Shown: positions 25,001 through 38,299, numbered from the stretch's first letter. The stretch: DNA of 64,000 bases from Lunularia cruciata (GCA_948567375.1 OX419760.1:30938001-31002000); one strand, 5' to 3'. Notes: generated from the letters alone by a model not told the origin. Program-made: numbers and translations.

Positions 25001-28000
25001 CTACATGCACTTTCTTCTTTATGTTTATTCTTCTTAGTTGTGCGGTTGCTTTTCTCTCTAAGTAGAGCATTATAAAATAATTTTTTAGCCTTGACAAGCC
25101 TATAGCTTAGCATAAGCATAGGAAAACAACATAATATTAAAAAACATAATTTGCAAAAAGGTAGTCAATACAAGGAAGTATATAGATAGGAAGTTCAAAG
25201 AAACCTGTAGTGTTATACATTGTATATTATAAGGAGAGAACAAAATCTTCCTAGAGAAATTTAGAGGTAAAGGTAGTTCTTTGTAGTAGTTTTGTACAAA
25301 GAACCTTAGATGAATCAAGATTCATTGTAGTTGTGATGACCTTTGCAATTGTATGATATTTGGAAAAGAAGTCCAAAGACTACAAAGTAGAATTTCTTTA
25401 GGGAATAATGAACACTTTCCAAAGACACATGTTAGCAAGAGAGTAGTGTACAAAGAAATTTAGGAGATTTCCAAGATTTCACTTAGCAATTAGATCTCTT
25501 TAGTGAGAAGTAAAAAAATGTATATAGGACTCTAACACAATGTGATTCAAGTTCACTTTTTGGTAATTTTAGAATGAGCAAAGAGACTACTAAACTCTTT
25601 ACTGTTATTTGTATGCATACTTAGTAATTGATTGAATGACTTTGTTGAGTAAATAGTGAGGAACCTTGAAGTAGGAAAGCAAGGGCTTGAGCACAGAGAG
25701 TCATTTGCATCTGTATTGGATGTTTGATCCTTGGGTTTCAAAAGGAGTGAGGCAATGTATTGAAGGATTAAGGGTAATTTGGAGCATTGAGAGTACCACA
25801 TAAATGAAAAGTAGGTCAGTCAATTGATACAATGACTCTTTTAGAGTTGTATCCTCCAAGAAAGGTAGTATGCACCTTTGGAGTGGTAGTTTTTGGAGTG
25901 AAGTGACACTCACCCATGAAGTGAGCAATCATCTTCAAGAATAATTTGGAATAGATCTATGGTGAAAGTGATCTTTAGTTGTCCTTTTTCTAGTGTGCAC
26001 CAAAAAAGTTGACACTACACTCTTATGGGAGTGGTTTTTGCCCTCTAGGTTACATAGGAAACATAATAAACTACAAGATATTGACATTTCTCTTCACTTC
26101 TAGTAATTTCCAACCCATACCTTGAGGAAACAACTTTTTGTTATCAATTTTACTAGCATTTTGCCGAAATTGAGTCACCATATCTCTTTATTTTAGGGAA
26201 AATATCTTCATCTTTGGGTCTTTATAGACTTGAGACCTAAGATTTTAAGTTCAACTTCAACTCATGAATCTTGGCCTTAATTATCCTAAATTTTGCTACA
26301 TCTTCTTTAAGTTTTATCAATTGGTCTTGAAGCTCTTATAATTCTTTAGTAATCTTAATAATTTCCTTTGAATGATTATAAGTTCCTTGTATTTCTTGGT
26401 GATGTCATCCATCATCTTGGCTCTAATCATAACTTGGTCCTCATTCTCCTTCTAAAGCTCTTCTTGCAATGCTTCTATTTATATTGCAACTTTCTTTTGG
26501 TACTCATCCATTTTCAATTCAAAAGTGACTATAGCTACCTTCTCACTTGCCACCTTACCTTGGATGATTGCTCACTCTTTGTCCTTCTTTTGCAACTCTT
26601 CTTCATACTCTTATTTCTTGCACTTTTCGTCAATCCAAGGAGCTCTTAGTTCTCCTTACAATCTTTGGATGTCTTCTTTGTAAGTCTTTTTCTTTGCCAC
26701 CAACAAGCTGTTCTACATCTTGACCTTGTTGTTATCTTTTACAAGTACATTCACCTTCTTGCACTTGTCTCCATACAAGGTCCTTACTTTATCTAGATCC
26801 TCCTTTTCTTTGGCTATCTTTTCCTTTGTTATGATTTAATTTGTACATGTAAGTATTTCACCAATAAAAGGTTAATCAATTGCATCAAACCATACTCTTT
26901 TATGCTATAAAAGGATCATATCCAAAAACCTCAATGAAAGTCCAACCAAATTGACAATGAAGTCCACTCCATCTACTACATATAGTACAAAAACCTCAAT
27001 GTATATTCCTTCTCTTTCTTGGTAAGGCACTAATAAAGCTCCTTCTACCTCGCCTTTCAATGTCTACCTTATCTTTGTCCCAAGCTTTGTTATTTGGTTG
27101 TGCTTGGGTCAAACTTGTAGGTTCTTTGGGCCAAAGATCAAGAAGATCTTTGTGTTCTTCATATTCTTTAGTCACAACATCTTCTTCTTTGATTTGTACT
27201 TCTTCTTGTGGAGTTTGCTACAAATTTGCATAGTCTTCTCCATATTTTTTTCAACTTGCACTCCATCTCCTATAGTATGTGCTTATCTTTATCTTCTTCT
27301 TCCTCACTTTCTTCTTTGGCTTCTCCTTCATATTTGTCCAAAGAAAGGTCCACCATTTGGGGATTCTTTCTTACTCTCTTTGGTGCTTTCTCTATGGTTT
27401 GATTCTATGAAGCTTGTGTCTTCTTTGGAGTGACTGCCATTTCCTTTACTTCTACAAATTTGCCATAATTTACCATTTGGCAAACTATGAGTCCACATCA
27501 TGATGATTCATGATTTTTGTATGTTATTTGGGGTTGAGCTATATTCCTCCAAATAGAAGTGATTGCCAAATCTCTTCCTAAGCAAATTCAATCCCATTTA
27601 GAAATGAATTATAAATGAGGTAAGGTAGGTGACTACTTTGTCCTCCTCAAACTCCTTGGTCATGGACCACACTTGCCAACAGAACATGTAAGGCAAATTC
27701 ACAATTTCTTCATAATAATAATTGCTTGAAGAATATTTCTTGGTTTATGGTGAGATAAGTTGTTTGCTTTGGGCAAAATAGTTTTATCATCGACTAGAGC
27801 GACCATAAACCCATTAGTCAGATTCTTGTTGGTTGCTTTTCTCCAATTGTTTGTAAATGTCTTCTCTATAAAGGATTTAGTTATCTTTGCATTGAATTCC
27901 TCTCTCATATCCCCAAAATTAGTATCTATGATCATTGCTCCAAAGAGATTTGTATCACCTCCTACCACTATAATCTAGTGCTCTTTCCTCCAATTGTAAT

Positions 28001-28400
28001 GATAACTTTGAAGAAACTCAATTTCTCTTGCACTCTTATTCCTCATCTCCTTAATGATAAAAAGAAAACCTAATTTCCAATTCCAAAGTAGGAACATCAA
28101 ATTTTGCCCTAGAGCAGATCACTCCTTTTCTTGCTGCACATTGGTCTATTCATGGTCATCAAAGGATCACCTAATGCATCGTCCTCATGGCTTTCTTTCC
28201 TCTAATTATTTCTCTTCCAGTGATGCTATAACTACAAAGGTTGTAAAAATGCCTAAGAGTTCTTCAAAATACTCCTTCATATTTTTGGCAAGGTGAAATC
28301 ACTTGGTTGGTGCTTTGTAGTCAAAGGTTCTATAGTAATAGTCTTCAATGGATGAACCATCAGTTTTCACACTTGAAAGTTCTACAATGTACACCAATGG
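22100..28400 (-). other. Strand-skewed region, probable minus-strand gag debris
   Basis: The plus strand is filled with CTT/TCT/CCTT words, so the minus strand is rich in AAG/GAA codons. Minus-strand reading gives short Lys/Glu-rich, coiled-coil-like pieces (for example around 26,640-26,830) and an 89-codon open frame at 27,699-27,968. The hydrophobic plus-strand ORFs here are reading shadows. No domain is recognisable, so this is inferred from composition and its likeness to the gag-like debris elsewhere in the window. Confidence 0.35.
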
Positions 28401-31400
28401 TCCTTGGCTATAGTTCCTTGTCTAGGTGGTGGTACCATTAAAATCAACATATTGACTTTGGTTCCAAATATCTGTGGCTCCAAAGATTCTTTGTACTTGT
28501 TCTCTTTGTACAAGACCCCTCTTGGAATTTAACTTCTTTGGGCCCATTATTTGTACTGAAAAAATCTTTGGTGATTTTTTCTTTGTATCCAAACAAGTAT
28601 ATAGATGAAACCTAATGAATACACTGTCACATCATTTGTAACATCACACCTAGATTGCTCAGATTTTAGAGTAGTAGTGTTGGTAGTCAAAGGTATTTTG
28701 GCAGTTACTCATAGACTACTTGTTGACGGTTAGATTTCCTATTCGAGGTACTAACTACATGGTAGGGCCCACCATCACTTGCTGTAATACTCCAAGGACA
28801 AGATAAGAGAGAAAACATAGATTTCACACTCAAGCCTTCGATGCCCCAAAGGAACACCTTCTCTTTATTATATAGACAAGGAGGATCTCCTCTAAGGAAG
28901 CTCCACCATAAGATTAGGCACATAGATAGGTGACCCATCAGCAAGCTCCACCCTTGGATTACTTCCTTGGATGGGTGATATGTCGGTCATGATCCTATCC
29001 GGTTGGTCAAACAAACTTTGACAAGAGGGAATCTTGTAGGGAATCTTCTTGTAGGAATCTCAAAAATCATGTAGTGAGGTACCATTGGAAAGCTCTCAAT
29101 GAAAAAACCAAGGGAGATGGAAGGATAGCCTATCCTTTGTTGGGAGAGGGGGATCTTCACATTTTTGGGCCAAATTCATCTGCATAGGGTTCCAAAATTG
29201 CTTTCAAAGATTTCAAGCATATCTTGATTCCTACTCTATTAGTGGAAGTCCCCCTTTTGATGATACCTCTTTCTAATCTATTTATTCCATCATGTGTAAT
29301 ATACTTCCATATGTTACGGAACCAATTCTCACCTCTAAATCATATGTCTAGCTATTGGTTCTAACGTTTTCAAGTCTATCTTGGTTTATGCCCTAGTAGA
29401 GGAAGTACTCTTTTGGTTATACTTCTATCTAATCTATCTTTTCCATCATGTATAAAATCATTCCAGATGAATCATTACCAAACCAAATTTCACATCAAGA
29501 TGATATGGCTAGCTCTTGGTATTACACCTACATCAATTGCACCGTTGGGTATGCCGTTAGTAATACCATTAGGGTTGGAGATCCAAGTCAAAATCAAAGA
29601 TATACCTTGGAAGTGTAGCTGTAGAGAGCTCACTTCTTTGATGTTGAACCTTTGAGTTCCACATTAGAGTGGATAGAAAGCCGAGGAATGTCACCTAGAG
29701 TGTGTATGGCTTGATTGTAATTAGTGCTTAATTGTTGGTAGATTGTTGAGTGATAAATAAAGTACTGATCTGATTGAGTATGATTTGAATTGTGAACAAA
29801 TCGATTATATCAAAGAAGTGCAAGATTCAAGGGGAATTGGGTGCAAAAACTAAGGATGTTGGTGGTATCTCCAAGCCTGGTGGATCTTGATACCTTGATC
29901 ATAGTTCAGGTTTCCTTGTGATTGATTGTGTGCGGAAGTGTTGGCCAAATTTGGAGCCAAATATGGTTAATTTAAAGTAGTAATGTTTGTTTTGAGCTCA
30001 AGAGGTGAAAGTAGGACCAATTTGGTACAAATTGAGATCAATGAGCAAAATTGAAGATGGAGTTGAGAACCCATTCCCACAAATTAGAGATTTGAAGATC
30101 CTCATCTTTCCAATTTCGCTTGAATGGAGATTTAGTGGAGAATTTGGAGGTCAGCAACTCCAGGGATTAACATTAGATTTTACATCAGATTTTATGTTAG
30201 ATTTCATGGAGGGTTTATGTCACCTTTTGGCTAGAGGAAGTTTGATCCCATTCTTGGTGATCCTCGTAGCTTAGAAAGTAGATAAGTATTTTGATCATGT
30301 CAAATGCCAAATGGTGGTAGAGTCAATTTGGTGTTGATTTATGAGATGGAGGGTTTTTGTTTAGCCTTCTTGTGATTGGACCCCCTCCATTCTTTGCTTC
30401 TTGTTTGTGCATCATGTTTGTGTGAGGTGCACTAACTTTAGAGCGTTGGTGTTTTGGTGTGCTCTTGGTAATCATGCTAGAGTGATGACCAATCAGACTA
30501 CTTGTGCTTCTTGATGCTCTCTTTGCACTACTTCTCATCTCCTAGATGATCCCAAAATTGCTAAGTTCCAAATTCTATAACACAAAGAAGAGATACTTGC
30601 TTTGGAGAAATTCACTCTTGAAATAGATTGCACACTTTTTCATTGTTGGGACATGGATAATTGCTTCAAGTATCTTTCTCCTAGCTTTGGAAGTGACTAC
30701 TATATTTTGTATCAAAAAGCTTTGAGCATGAAGAAAATAATTTGGACAATTGTGATGAACTATGAAGATCTAAGATTATTGCTTGCACTTTGGGTTTGAG
30801 AGTTTTGGTTTTGAGACTAAAACTCTTGGCAGACATTAAAATTGCTCAATGTGTGCTTGATTTTATAGCCAAGGTCTTTTAGTCAATGGATAAGAAGTCA
30901 TTATCCACACGTGAAATCCTTTTGATGGACACCAATGGTCCTTGGCTACAGTTCTTTATTTATATGGCAATGCATTCAAATTGCTAAATTGTCCTTGGAT
31001 CTAAAGGATCTTGGCACTTGAGTTCTTCACCTCCAACCATTCTTTGGATTTTTTCCTCTCTGGGATCATGCCTTCAAAGTACATACTTCATACTTGTTTT
31101 CAAAGTACATACTTCATACTTTTTTCCTTTGGACCAATGCATGTACAAACATAATTTGAAAGAGAACTCAACAAAGGGATTTCCTTTCTTGAAAAAACCA
31201 TTATTATATCATATTCTTATGAAAAATTTTAAGAAACAACTTCTGCAAAAAGATGGACATCATAGGTTTTATATGTCATCAAGGAGTAGAAGATATGATT
31301 TCAAAAGGTTTATACAAATACATCTATGTTTTCTACTTTTAGTTGTAAGGATCTCATGAAGGTCATTGTATATTAGCACTTGATAGAGTTGGAATCACAT

Positions 31401-32339
31401 GCAAAACTTGTCTACAGAAGTCCATCATTGTGACTATGAAAGAGAAGAATAACAAGCTAAAAGAGACAAAGCTTATCTTTAAGATGGAAATCCCAAATAT
31501 GTATCTTTGATGATTATGATGAAGTAAGAATGGTGATAGAAAGCAATGGATTTGTAGTGATTTTTGGTCTCCATCAATTTGAACACTTCTTAATTGGAGG
31601 AAATGCCCTAATTATCACATAATATAAGATATTAAAGTGCATTTTCAACAACCTAATGGAGGGAAGGCTAGCTAAATGGATGATACTCTTATTTCAATAT
31701 GATGAATTATCGAGAATAGGTCAAAGAAGAAATGCATAGATGGTCAATAGTAAAGAATCATCACTTTGCTCAACCCCTCCATGATTATATGCACTAGATA
31801 AAAAACTTTTTTTTAAATGTTTTTCCTTTGCATGTCTAGTTGGAATGACCTCTCTATAGTTTTTAGTGCACTACAAACTAGCCTACTTAACATTCAATTT
31901 TGTTTTAAAAAATCAAACAAACATTAAAGAATGATAAATTTGTATGAAAGAAATGGTCACTAGTGAAGATAATCCATTTGCTTAACTCCTTCATGATTAT
32001 ATATGCACTATAGAATGGATAAAAATTTATGTGTTTTTTGTGTATATATATTTGGAATGATTTCTCTATAGTTGTTGGGCTATAAGCCAGCCTAAATATC
32101 ATTGTATTTTTTGCACAAGAAACAAACTAAAATAAAAGAAATAGCAAACTCTATACAAAATATAAAAAAAGTTCTATGCAACTCAAATTTACACTACTTT
32201 GACTCCAAAAGTATACCCCAGAGCATACAAATTATAAATGGCCTAGTTGAAGAATAAACTATGATCATCTATAAAAATGTTAAGTCAAGAGATCAATTAA
32301 TTTTTTTCAAGTCAAAGCAATCCGTTGAATCCAAAGATC
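28401..32339. other. No gene seen; a 26-bp direct repeat
   Basis: Only short frames without known domains. At about 31,073-31,124 the word TTCAAAGTACATACTTCATA occurs twice, 26 bases apart. Near 28,936-28,991 ACCCATC is followed by its complement GATGGGT across about 35 bases. Composition is that of the CpG-poor flank. Confidence 0.4.
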
Positions 32340-32830
32340 CATTTCAAACAATCTCTCTAGGTTTCTCATAGTAAGTTTAACTCTCTACTCTACTAAAGTC
32401 TTTTCCAAAACATCCTTCATAGCCTCTTTGTTTGTTTTTTGTCGAACATAGAATTGTATGTAGAGTACTATGCTACATTCTAGAAAAGTCACAAAAATAA
32501 AACAAGAAAAGAGTGAAATTGGGTGTTTCTCACTCGAGATGAATTTCCAATGATTGTGAAGCAAATACCATAAATTTAAATAGATGGAAAACCAAATTCT
32601 TTAATATTTGTCTAAAAATTAAAACTTAAAGTACCTCCAAGACTCCAAATATTATTTATTAGAAGATTGCGAAAGAAATAAACAACTACAAAAAAAAAAT
32701 CATGAGTATCTTGTCATTTTTCATGTATAATTTATATTTACAGTAATTAGTCATTATTTGAAGACCTAAAACCTCTAGGAGCAACCTTACTCATGACTCT
32801 TTAGTACTCTTAGATAATCCTTGACTTTTG
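32340..32830 (-). repeat. Diverged third copy of the 5.3-5.8 kb repeat
   Basis: The order of landmarks is the same as at 5,380-5,760: a minus-strand ORF fragment (IQFYVRQK here, VQFYIRQK there), then TTTCTCACTCGAGATGAA against TGTCTCTCACTCAGGATGAA, then a more weakly similar LTR part. The LTR portion is much more decayed than copies 1 and 2. It ends at about the place where the CpG-normal island begins. Confidence 0.45.
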
Positions 32831-33413
32831 CATCAACTCTTCTCGTTAGCAAGGGATATAGGGTTTAGAGTGATATCGTTCGCGGTCCTGTGCTACCATT
32901 TTTTGCATACATTTTAATTTCAACTTTCATCGTTCTAGTTAATCCAATCCTTCTTATTTTCTGGAAAACAACTTCTGAAAAGTATATCTCTCTACAAAAG
33001 GATAGCAAGCATAGCAATAAAGCAAGAGTGAAATGAGATATTAAATGAAGCGGTATACATGTATTGGCCAGTCAAGCTATATAGTTACCACATGGATACT
33101 TGAAGAAGGTGAAGGAAATCAGAGGAGCCATCATAGGTTGAAGGAAGATCTAGAACTCAATAGTCATTAATCGATTAAAATGCGCGACCAACTAACCGCG
33201 GTTACCTTGAGAATAAGCTTAACCTGATTCTCATTGGGCCCCTTTCATTGTGCCCGACATAGCGGGCTGGGCTGTCGATGCATCGAACGAAGCTAGCGAA
33301 ACCACGCGCGAAAGCTCCATTCAAACGAGCACATTGTCAAGTGCGGGAGTAGTTTCTGCTCCTCGTCCTTACAGTTCGGGCACCGCTGCACGAAGTGGTG
33401 TCGGTGTAAACAG

Positions 33414-33422
33414 TATATATAA
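33414..33422 (+). promoter_or_regulatory. Candidate TATA box for LSM8
   Basis: TATATATAA lies about 270 bases upstream of the LSM8 start codon in a CpG-containing upstream region (33,240-33,420). A start of transcription about 30 bases downstream would give a 5' leader of roughly 240 nt. It is the best TATA match between the flank and the gene. There is no transcript evidence. The 70-codon frame 33,250-33,462 overlaps it and is not recognised. Confidence 0.4.
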
Positions 33423-33692
33423 CTTGGTCCAACTGGGGAAAGGGTTTGAAGAAATTATCTAGTTTATCAGAGAGGTTGGATGGAAGATAAACCTAATTTT
33501 TGGAAGGAAGTGGTAGCAGAGACTGCTCGCTGGTTCAGGGTTTTAGAATAAACCCAAATTGTTTAGGACAATTGATTTCAGTGACGAGGAACACTTGCAC
33601 GTCTGATTGAGGTTGTGGAATTAGTCTTCTGGTTCAGAGGGAGGCGTTTGTAGTCGTCAGCAGTCGCACTTGTTTCGCTCCCGAGTGTGGAA

Positions 33693-35124
33693 ATGGCATC
33701 TGACAGCGGCCTCGAGTCTCTTATAGATCGTGAGTGGATTTTCCATTTGTTCGTTGATGTTCTGGTTCCGGTTGTCGTATGATGATTTATGAAATCTAGT
33801 AGGACGCGTCCGTAGTTTTCATGTGCAGAGATGAGAGTTCTGTTTTTAATTGATTTTGTTCACTTCTGGATTGCATTATCTGTATTGAGATTAAGTCTCC
33901 CGAGAAAATGTTAACTTGACAATGGATTGTTAAGTGAATACTTCTCTACAGAAAAGCAATTTTGTTACTCCGTAGGTCGGAATGGTTGGCTGATGAGCTT
34001 AGCTTCTTAAGCTTCTTGAAATATGTGTGATTAGGTGAATTTCGTCAGCATCTTTGCGGAAGAGGATATCAGGATTATGTTATATCGTTGAAAGCTTAGC
34101 GACATGGGAAGTAAAATCTTTGTACTAGTCTGTTGCGTCCATAGAAATGTTTAGTTATAGAGAAAGCTTGTCAGAAGTTGAATACTTATGAACCTGCCTT
34201 GTTCCGGAATGTCGTGGGAATTGGAAAAAATTCAGAAACAATTTCTGTCATCACCAATGACGGTCGCAATATTGTGGTTAGTTTTCTAATTTTGACTGAA
34301 CCTTCTAGCTTCTGGCTTGAGTTACTAGCATTGCCTTGCAAGTGTATTTTCATTGGGAAATTGGTGATTACAGTTCAATTAGGTTATCTTGTCCAATGGG
34401 ACTACGTTTCTGCAAACATGATTACTCCGGTTTAGCTACAGTTTCATGGTGTTTCTTCTATCTGTTCTAGTTTGACAAGTACTATCCTGCGGGTAACATC
34501 AGAACCTACTCACGTAATTGGTTTGGTTTTGCAGGGTGTCCTCAGAGGATTCGACCAGGCCACCAACCTCATTCTTGATGAGTCACATGAGCGTGTATAT
34601 TCTACTAAGGTTTTTGAACGTTAAACCCTAGACCCTTGTTATGCTTCTGCTACATTCTATGTACTTGAGTGTTCTTATATGGCTCCTGAGAAGAACGAAC
34701 AGCTAAATGCCTGCCAAACTGGACAGCGAAGTATATTACATCTTCCGCCGTATCTCAAATTACCACTGTGGATAATATCAAGATTGCTGTGGTTGCAGGC
34801 AGGGGTGGAACAGTTGGTGCTCGGCCTCTACATCATTCGTGGAGACAACATGTGAGAACTCATGGTCCTTATACCACACTCGCGTTGATGTTTCGTCTGA
34901 AGATTCGACCTCCCTTTATATCTTATACGCACGTTCAAAGAGGTTACTAAGCGAGTCTAAATCCTCGTGTAGCGTCCCTTTTGGATTTGGTTTGTAACTT
35001 ATTGTTTCTGGTGTGGTGTGTATGGATGTTTAGTGGGGTGGTTGGAGAGCTAGATGAAGAATTGGACTCGAATCTGGATTTGAGCTCTCTTCGGGCTCAT
35101 CCTTTGAAGCCGGTTGTGCACTAG
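33693..35124 (+). CDS. LSM8: U6 snRNA-associated Sm-like protein LSm8
   Basis: Five exons: 33693-33729, 34236-34276, 34535-34609, 34799-34851 and 35034-35124. All four introns (506, 258, 189 and 182 bp) are GT-AG and the joins keep the frame, giving 98 residues, the usual plant LSm8 length. The start has A at -3 and G at +4. The Sm fold is intact: Sm1 around residues 16-47 (ISVITNDGRNIV, GFDQATN, LDESHERVY) and Sm2 around 59-73 (LGLYIIRGDNIGVVG), with the typical end RAHPLKPVVH. LSm8 replaces LSm1 in the nuclear LSM2-8 ring, which binds the 3' oligo(U) of U6 snRNA and supports spliceosome assembly. Intron 3 has a weak donor (GTTTTT) and exon 4 follows a tandem acceptor (GCAG, GCAG); the first must be used to keep the frame. 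The copy appears functional. Confidence 0.96.
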
Positions 35125-36531
35125 GAGACAAGGTTCGAAAACGTCCACATTTTGATGACTGTTTTCTTCGTTATCATTTTCTTTCATCATAGGTTCCGCT
35201 TGCGATCTGTTCGTGGTGTTCGTTCAGTTCAACTTATATCTGCTCTCATTTACCCTCGTCTTGTTTATTCGCCCTGGCAGTTTCCCCGATCAGTGTGGAG
35301 CTCTTGTCTTCAAAAGTTTTGGTCACCGTTTGGAGGCCGTGAACGAGTAGTACCGCTGGAGAACAGTGGTATGTCGGAAGGTCGTTTGCTCCCGAGTTGT
35401 AGGAATTGGGAGATATTGACAAGTAGATTGAATGCTTTCCTAACTGAGAAGGCGCTAGCTGTTGGCCCTTCATTTGAGAATCATTTGATAGATATGTGCG
35501 GCGGCTAGTCCCTAGGATTATGTTGTTGGTCAGAGTAGAACGCCGAGTAGAGTAGCAAGGGCAATGACCATACACATGTAGATACTCTAACGGAAGCAGA
35601 TAGCTGCCATGGACGAGTTCAGTATGTAAATCAGTTCAGATGAGTAGATTATCTAGGATAAGTAGCTTTCAACTAACCACTAACCATTGACTTATAATGC
35701 AATAGTATGGAGGTACCCGTTGACAGAGTTCAGGAAAAGCTGTACCGTGGAAGTTTTGAACGAGCGGTAGGTAGTGAGAAGGGTAGGAGTGAGACATATA
35801 GTGCAGTTGAGTTTCACAGAGACTTCAGCTGATGTGTTTCCGAAGTTAACCCGAACGTGGGTACTGGATCTCTCATACACCAAGATGCTGAATGGCTTCT
35901 GCTCCGATTTCTCATATATCAAGATACTGGGATGGAGACTCCGTCCCGTGCTGTGGACAATTCTCTGAGTGCAGTCCAACTTGTCTTTGTGATTTCCCGG
36001 TCTAGTACTGCATAGCAACGGAGTCCATAGCCCAGGATATATTTTGCCGTCACCTCTTAATGTGTTCGTACTTGACTACGAGACAAGGCAGGACAATGTA
36101 TATGTATATATGGATTTGCAGGTTCTCCAATTGTTGAAGATTCTAAAACAGCAAACTTACACTACATGCAATAGACCTAAAATAACTACTGGAAAAATAT
36201 AGAAAAGATCATTTGGTCAAGCAGATCTCCATTTCATGTTACTCTGGTAGTCACAGAAACCTAAGGAGTCAACACTGAGCCTAATGGGTAAGTGTCTACA
36301 TTATAGAGTTTTTATGCATATCAAGAACTCTTTCTAAACTAGTGATTTAGAATCTTTGTACGGATCTTTCATGGTCACTCAAGGTGCCTGAACCAGATCA
36401 GCCATCATCAGTGAGGCCTCTCTTCAGTAAGCTCCAACACTTTGAATGTGGACATCAGGAAATGTAACTATGAGATCAGAGAATCCTGACATCAGTTCCT
36501 CTTTTCTTTTCAGCCCAATCCTGTGAGTAAG

Positions 36532-36680
36532 CAACCAGTATGACAAAAGGTTTTAGTACGGGCTGAATTCCATCGTACTGTATTTTACACCAATCTCAAC
36601 GCGGGCAACCATTAGGACAAAAGGTTTTAGTACGGGCTGAATTCCATCGTACTGTAATTTTACACCATCCTCAACGCGGG
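36532..36680. repeat. Tandem duplication, two copies of 74-75 bp
   Basis: Copies 36,532-36,605 and 36,606-36,680 are almost identical. Both contain GACAAAAGGTTTTAGTACGG and GAATTCCATCGTACTGTA and end in CAACGCGGG. The close match points to a recent duplication. It lies between the two genes and its function is unknown. Confidence 0.9.
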
Positions 36681-36867
36681 TGTGCTCTGCGCGTGAAAAT
36701 TTCGACCTACCTTTAGTAGGTCTTTGTACTCAGTTACAGTTTTACTTGCAAGTCTTCCGCCCGTTCACACGGTTGTCAGGTGTCCAGAATTACTTTAGTC
36801 ATACACTTCACCGTCAACAAGTGGCACTTTCATGAAGTCAGATGTCAGCACAACAGACTAAGCTACT

Positions 36868-36982
36868 AAGCTTTCGTTGAAGGTAATTTTCGGTTCAAGC
36901 GTGTTGTAGATGTTCAGATGAGATGAAGCTTTCGTTGAAGGTAATTTTCGGTTCAAGCGTGTTGTAGATGTTCAGATGAGAC
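36868..36982. repeat. Tandem duplication, two copies with 58-bp period
   Basis: The unit AAGCTTTCGTTGAAGGTAAT ... GTTGTAGATGTTCAGATGAG occurs at 36,868 and again at 36,926 with no visible difference over about 55 bases. It is a recent-looking duplication 190 bases after the previous one. Confidence 0.9.
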
Positions 36983-37608
36983 TTATGGACACTGGTCTCT
37001 TCAAATACCAAAATCCTGGTTCAGGTCGTCTGTACGTTGAAGTATTTCGCCGGATACTTACCGCTGTCAGGGCACCGGACAAAGAACATTGTTAACAAAC
37101 TGGGACTATATAATGGAAAGGGAAATTGTAAACCCACCCCACCTTTTCTGCTCATCCACTTCACCCCGTCTATTCTAACACTTCCAGCCAATCAGATTAC
37201 AGCTAATTGTATGAAATGGGTCGTTGTCGCATGCTGGGGCATGGTTATAGGATACTTTCTACATCATGTTTCCAACGTTGTAACAAAGCAGATAACATAG
37301 CGAGAGTGATTTGATTGGTTTATTTACACCCTGTATAGTACCGTAGAGAGTGAAGTGAATGAACAGAAAAAGTGAGTTTACTGTTTCCCTAATGGAAAAT
37401 GTAGTCCTCTTCCTTGGTGGATCTAGAGACATACTCCTGCTGACAAATTCGTCAATTACGAAGTTTCCATCTCGAGCAAAGTCAATATGGAAACGTTTTC
37501 TTTACTTCTACGTTTGAAATGTTTTAAAATATTATAAATTGTTTACAAAACGTTTTTCTTTTCTTTTCTTGGTGCATGCGATCTTGGGTCGTGGTGTGCA
37601 CGATCACG

Positions 37609-37847
37609 TGTGTAGTACCATTCATTTGAGCAGTCTTTTTATGCGCCATGACTGGCCCCGACTCAAAAATGGCTAGGATGTTTGTGTAGTCCCATTCATT
37701 TGAGCAATCTCAAATCTCATTTTTATGTTCGAGTGACTGTGTTGTCAAAAATTGCACGGATGTTTGTGTAGTCCCATTTATTTGAGCAGTTTCAAATTGC
37801 ATATCTATGCTCGAGTGACTGCGTTGTCACGAATGGCCCGGATGTCT
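37609..37847. repeat. Three diverged tandem copies of about 74-82 bp
   Basis: The motif TGTGTAGTCCCATTCATTTG recurs at about 37,609, 37,683 and 37,765, followed in copies 2 and 3 by CGAGTGACTG, then GTTGTCA and CGGATGT. Copy 1 is more diverged. This array is older than the two duplications upstream of it. Confidence 0.8.
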
Positions 37848-38299
37848 ATCCGTAACAATTGAGCTCCAAGAAAAAAATTGCCGCGCTTGGAAAGGAGCCA
37901 ATCGATGTGGATGCTGATACCATCAGCATTCTACCCGGTATGGGAGAAGTTGGGGAGCAGGAAACTCTCCAACTAGATCTCCTGATAGACGCAGATAGAT
38001 ATGTTAAAAACATTTCAGATAGAATTCTTTTTCTCCATATGAAATGTAACATTCTTCATGCAATAAAAATGAAAGGTGACATTTTGTCGTACAATTAAAA
38101 AGAATATTTTATAAAAAATATAATATTTTAAAATGCGTTTTAAATCGTTTTAAAATGACCTATTTTAAAACGAGAAACAAACAAACGTTTCACTAAAAGT
38201 CAAGTCGAATCTCTTGAACCCTCTGGCGAATTCCCTTCTGAAGAGCAACGGGCTGGTCCGGTCACGTCCAAGAAAGCTGTGCTCACCACTTATACACGA

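Larger units (their letters stand above)
35125..38299. other. LSM8-FBP2 intergenic region
   Basis: CpG-containing sequence with no recognisable gene. A 118-codon plus frame (35,152-35,508) follows LSM8 directly but shows no domain and overlaps a 109-codon minus frame, so it is more likely 3' UTR or spacer. Three tandem duplications lie at 36,532-37,847 (listed separately). AT-rich words at 37,522-37,536 and 38,119-38,133 are exact 15-nt reverse complements (TTTTAAAATATTATA). Confidence 0.5.

Noticed and set aside
33250-33462. 70-codon frame upstream of LSM8
   Set aside because: It overlaps the likely TATA box and leader, has no known domain, and is best explained by CpG-normal promoter composition.
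35152-35508. 118-codon frame right after LSM8
   Set aside because: A 109-codon minus frame overlaps it and neither shows a domain; probably 3' UTR or spacer.
37522-38133. 15-nt AT-only inverted match bounding the triple tandem repeat
   Set aside because: TTTTAAAATATTATA is low-complexity and likely by chance in AT-rich DNA; no wider arm similarity is convincing.
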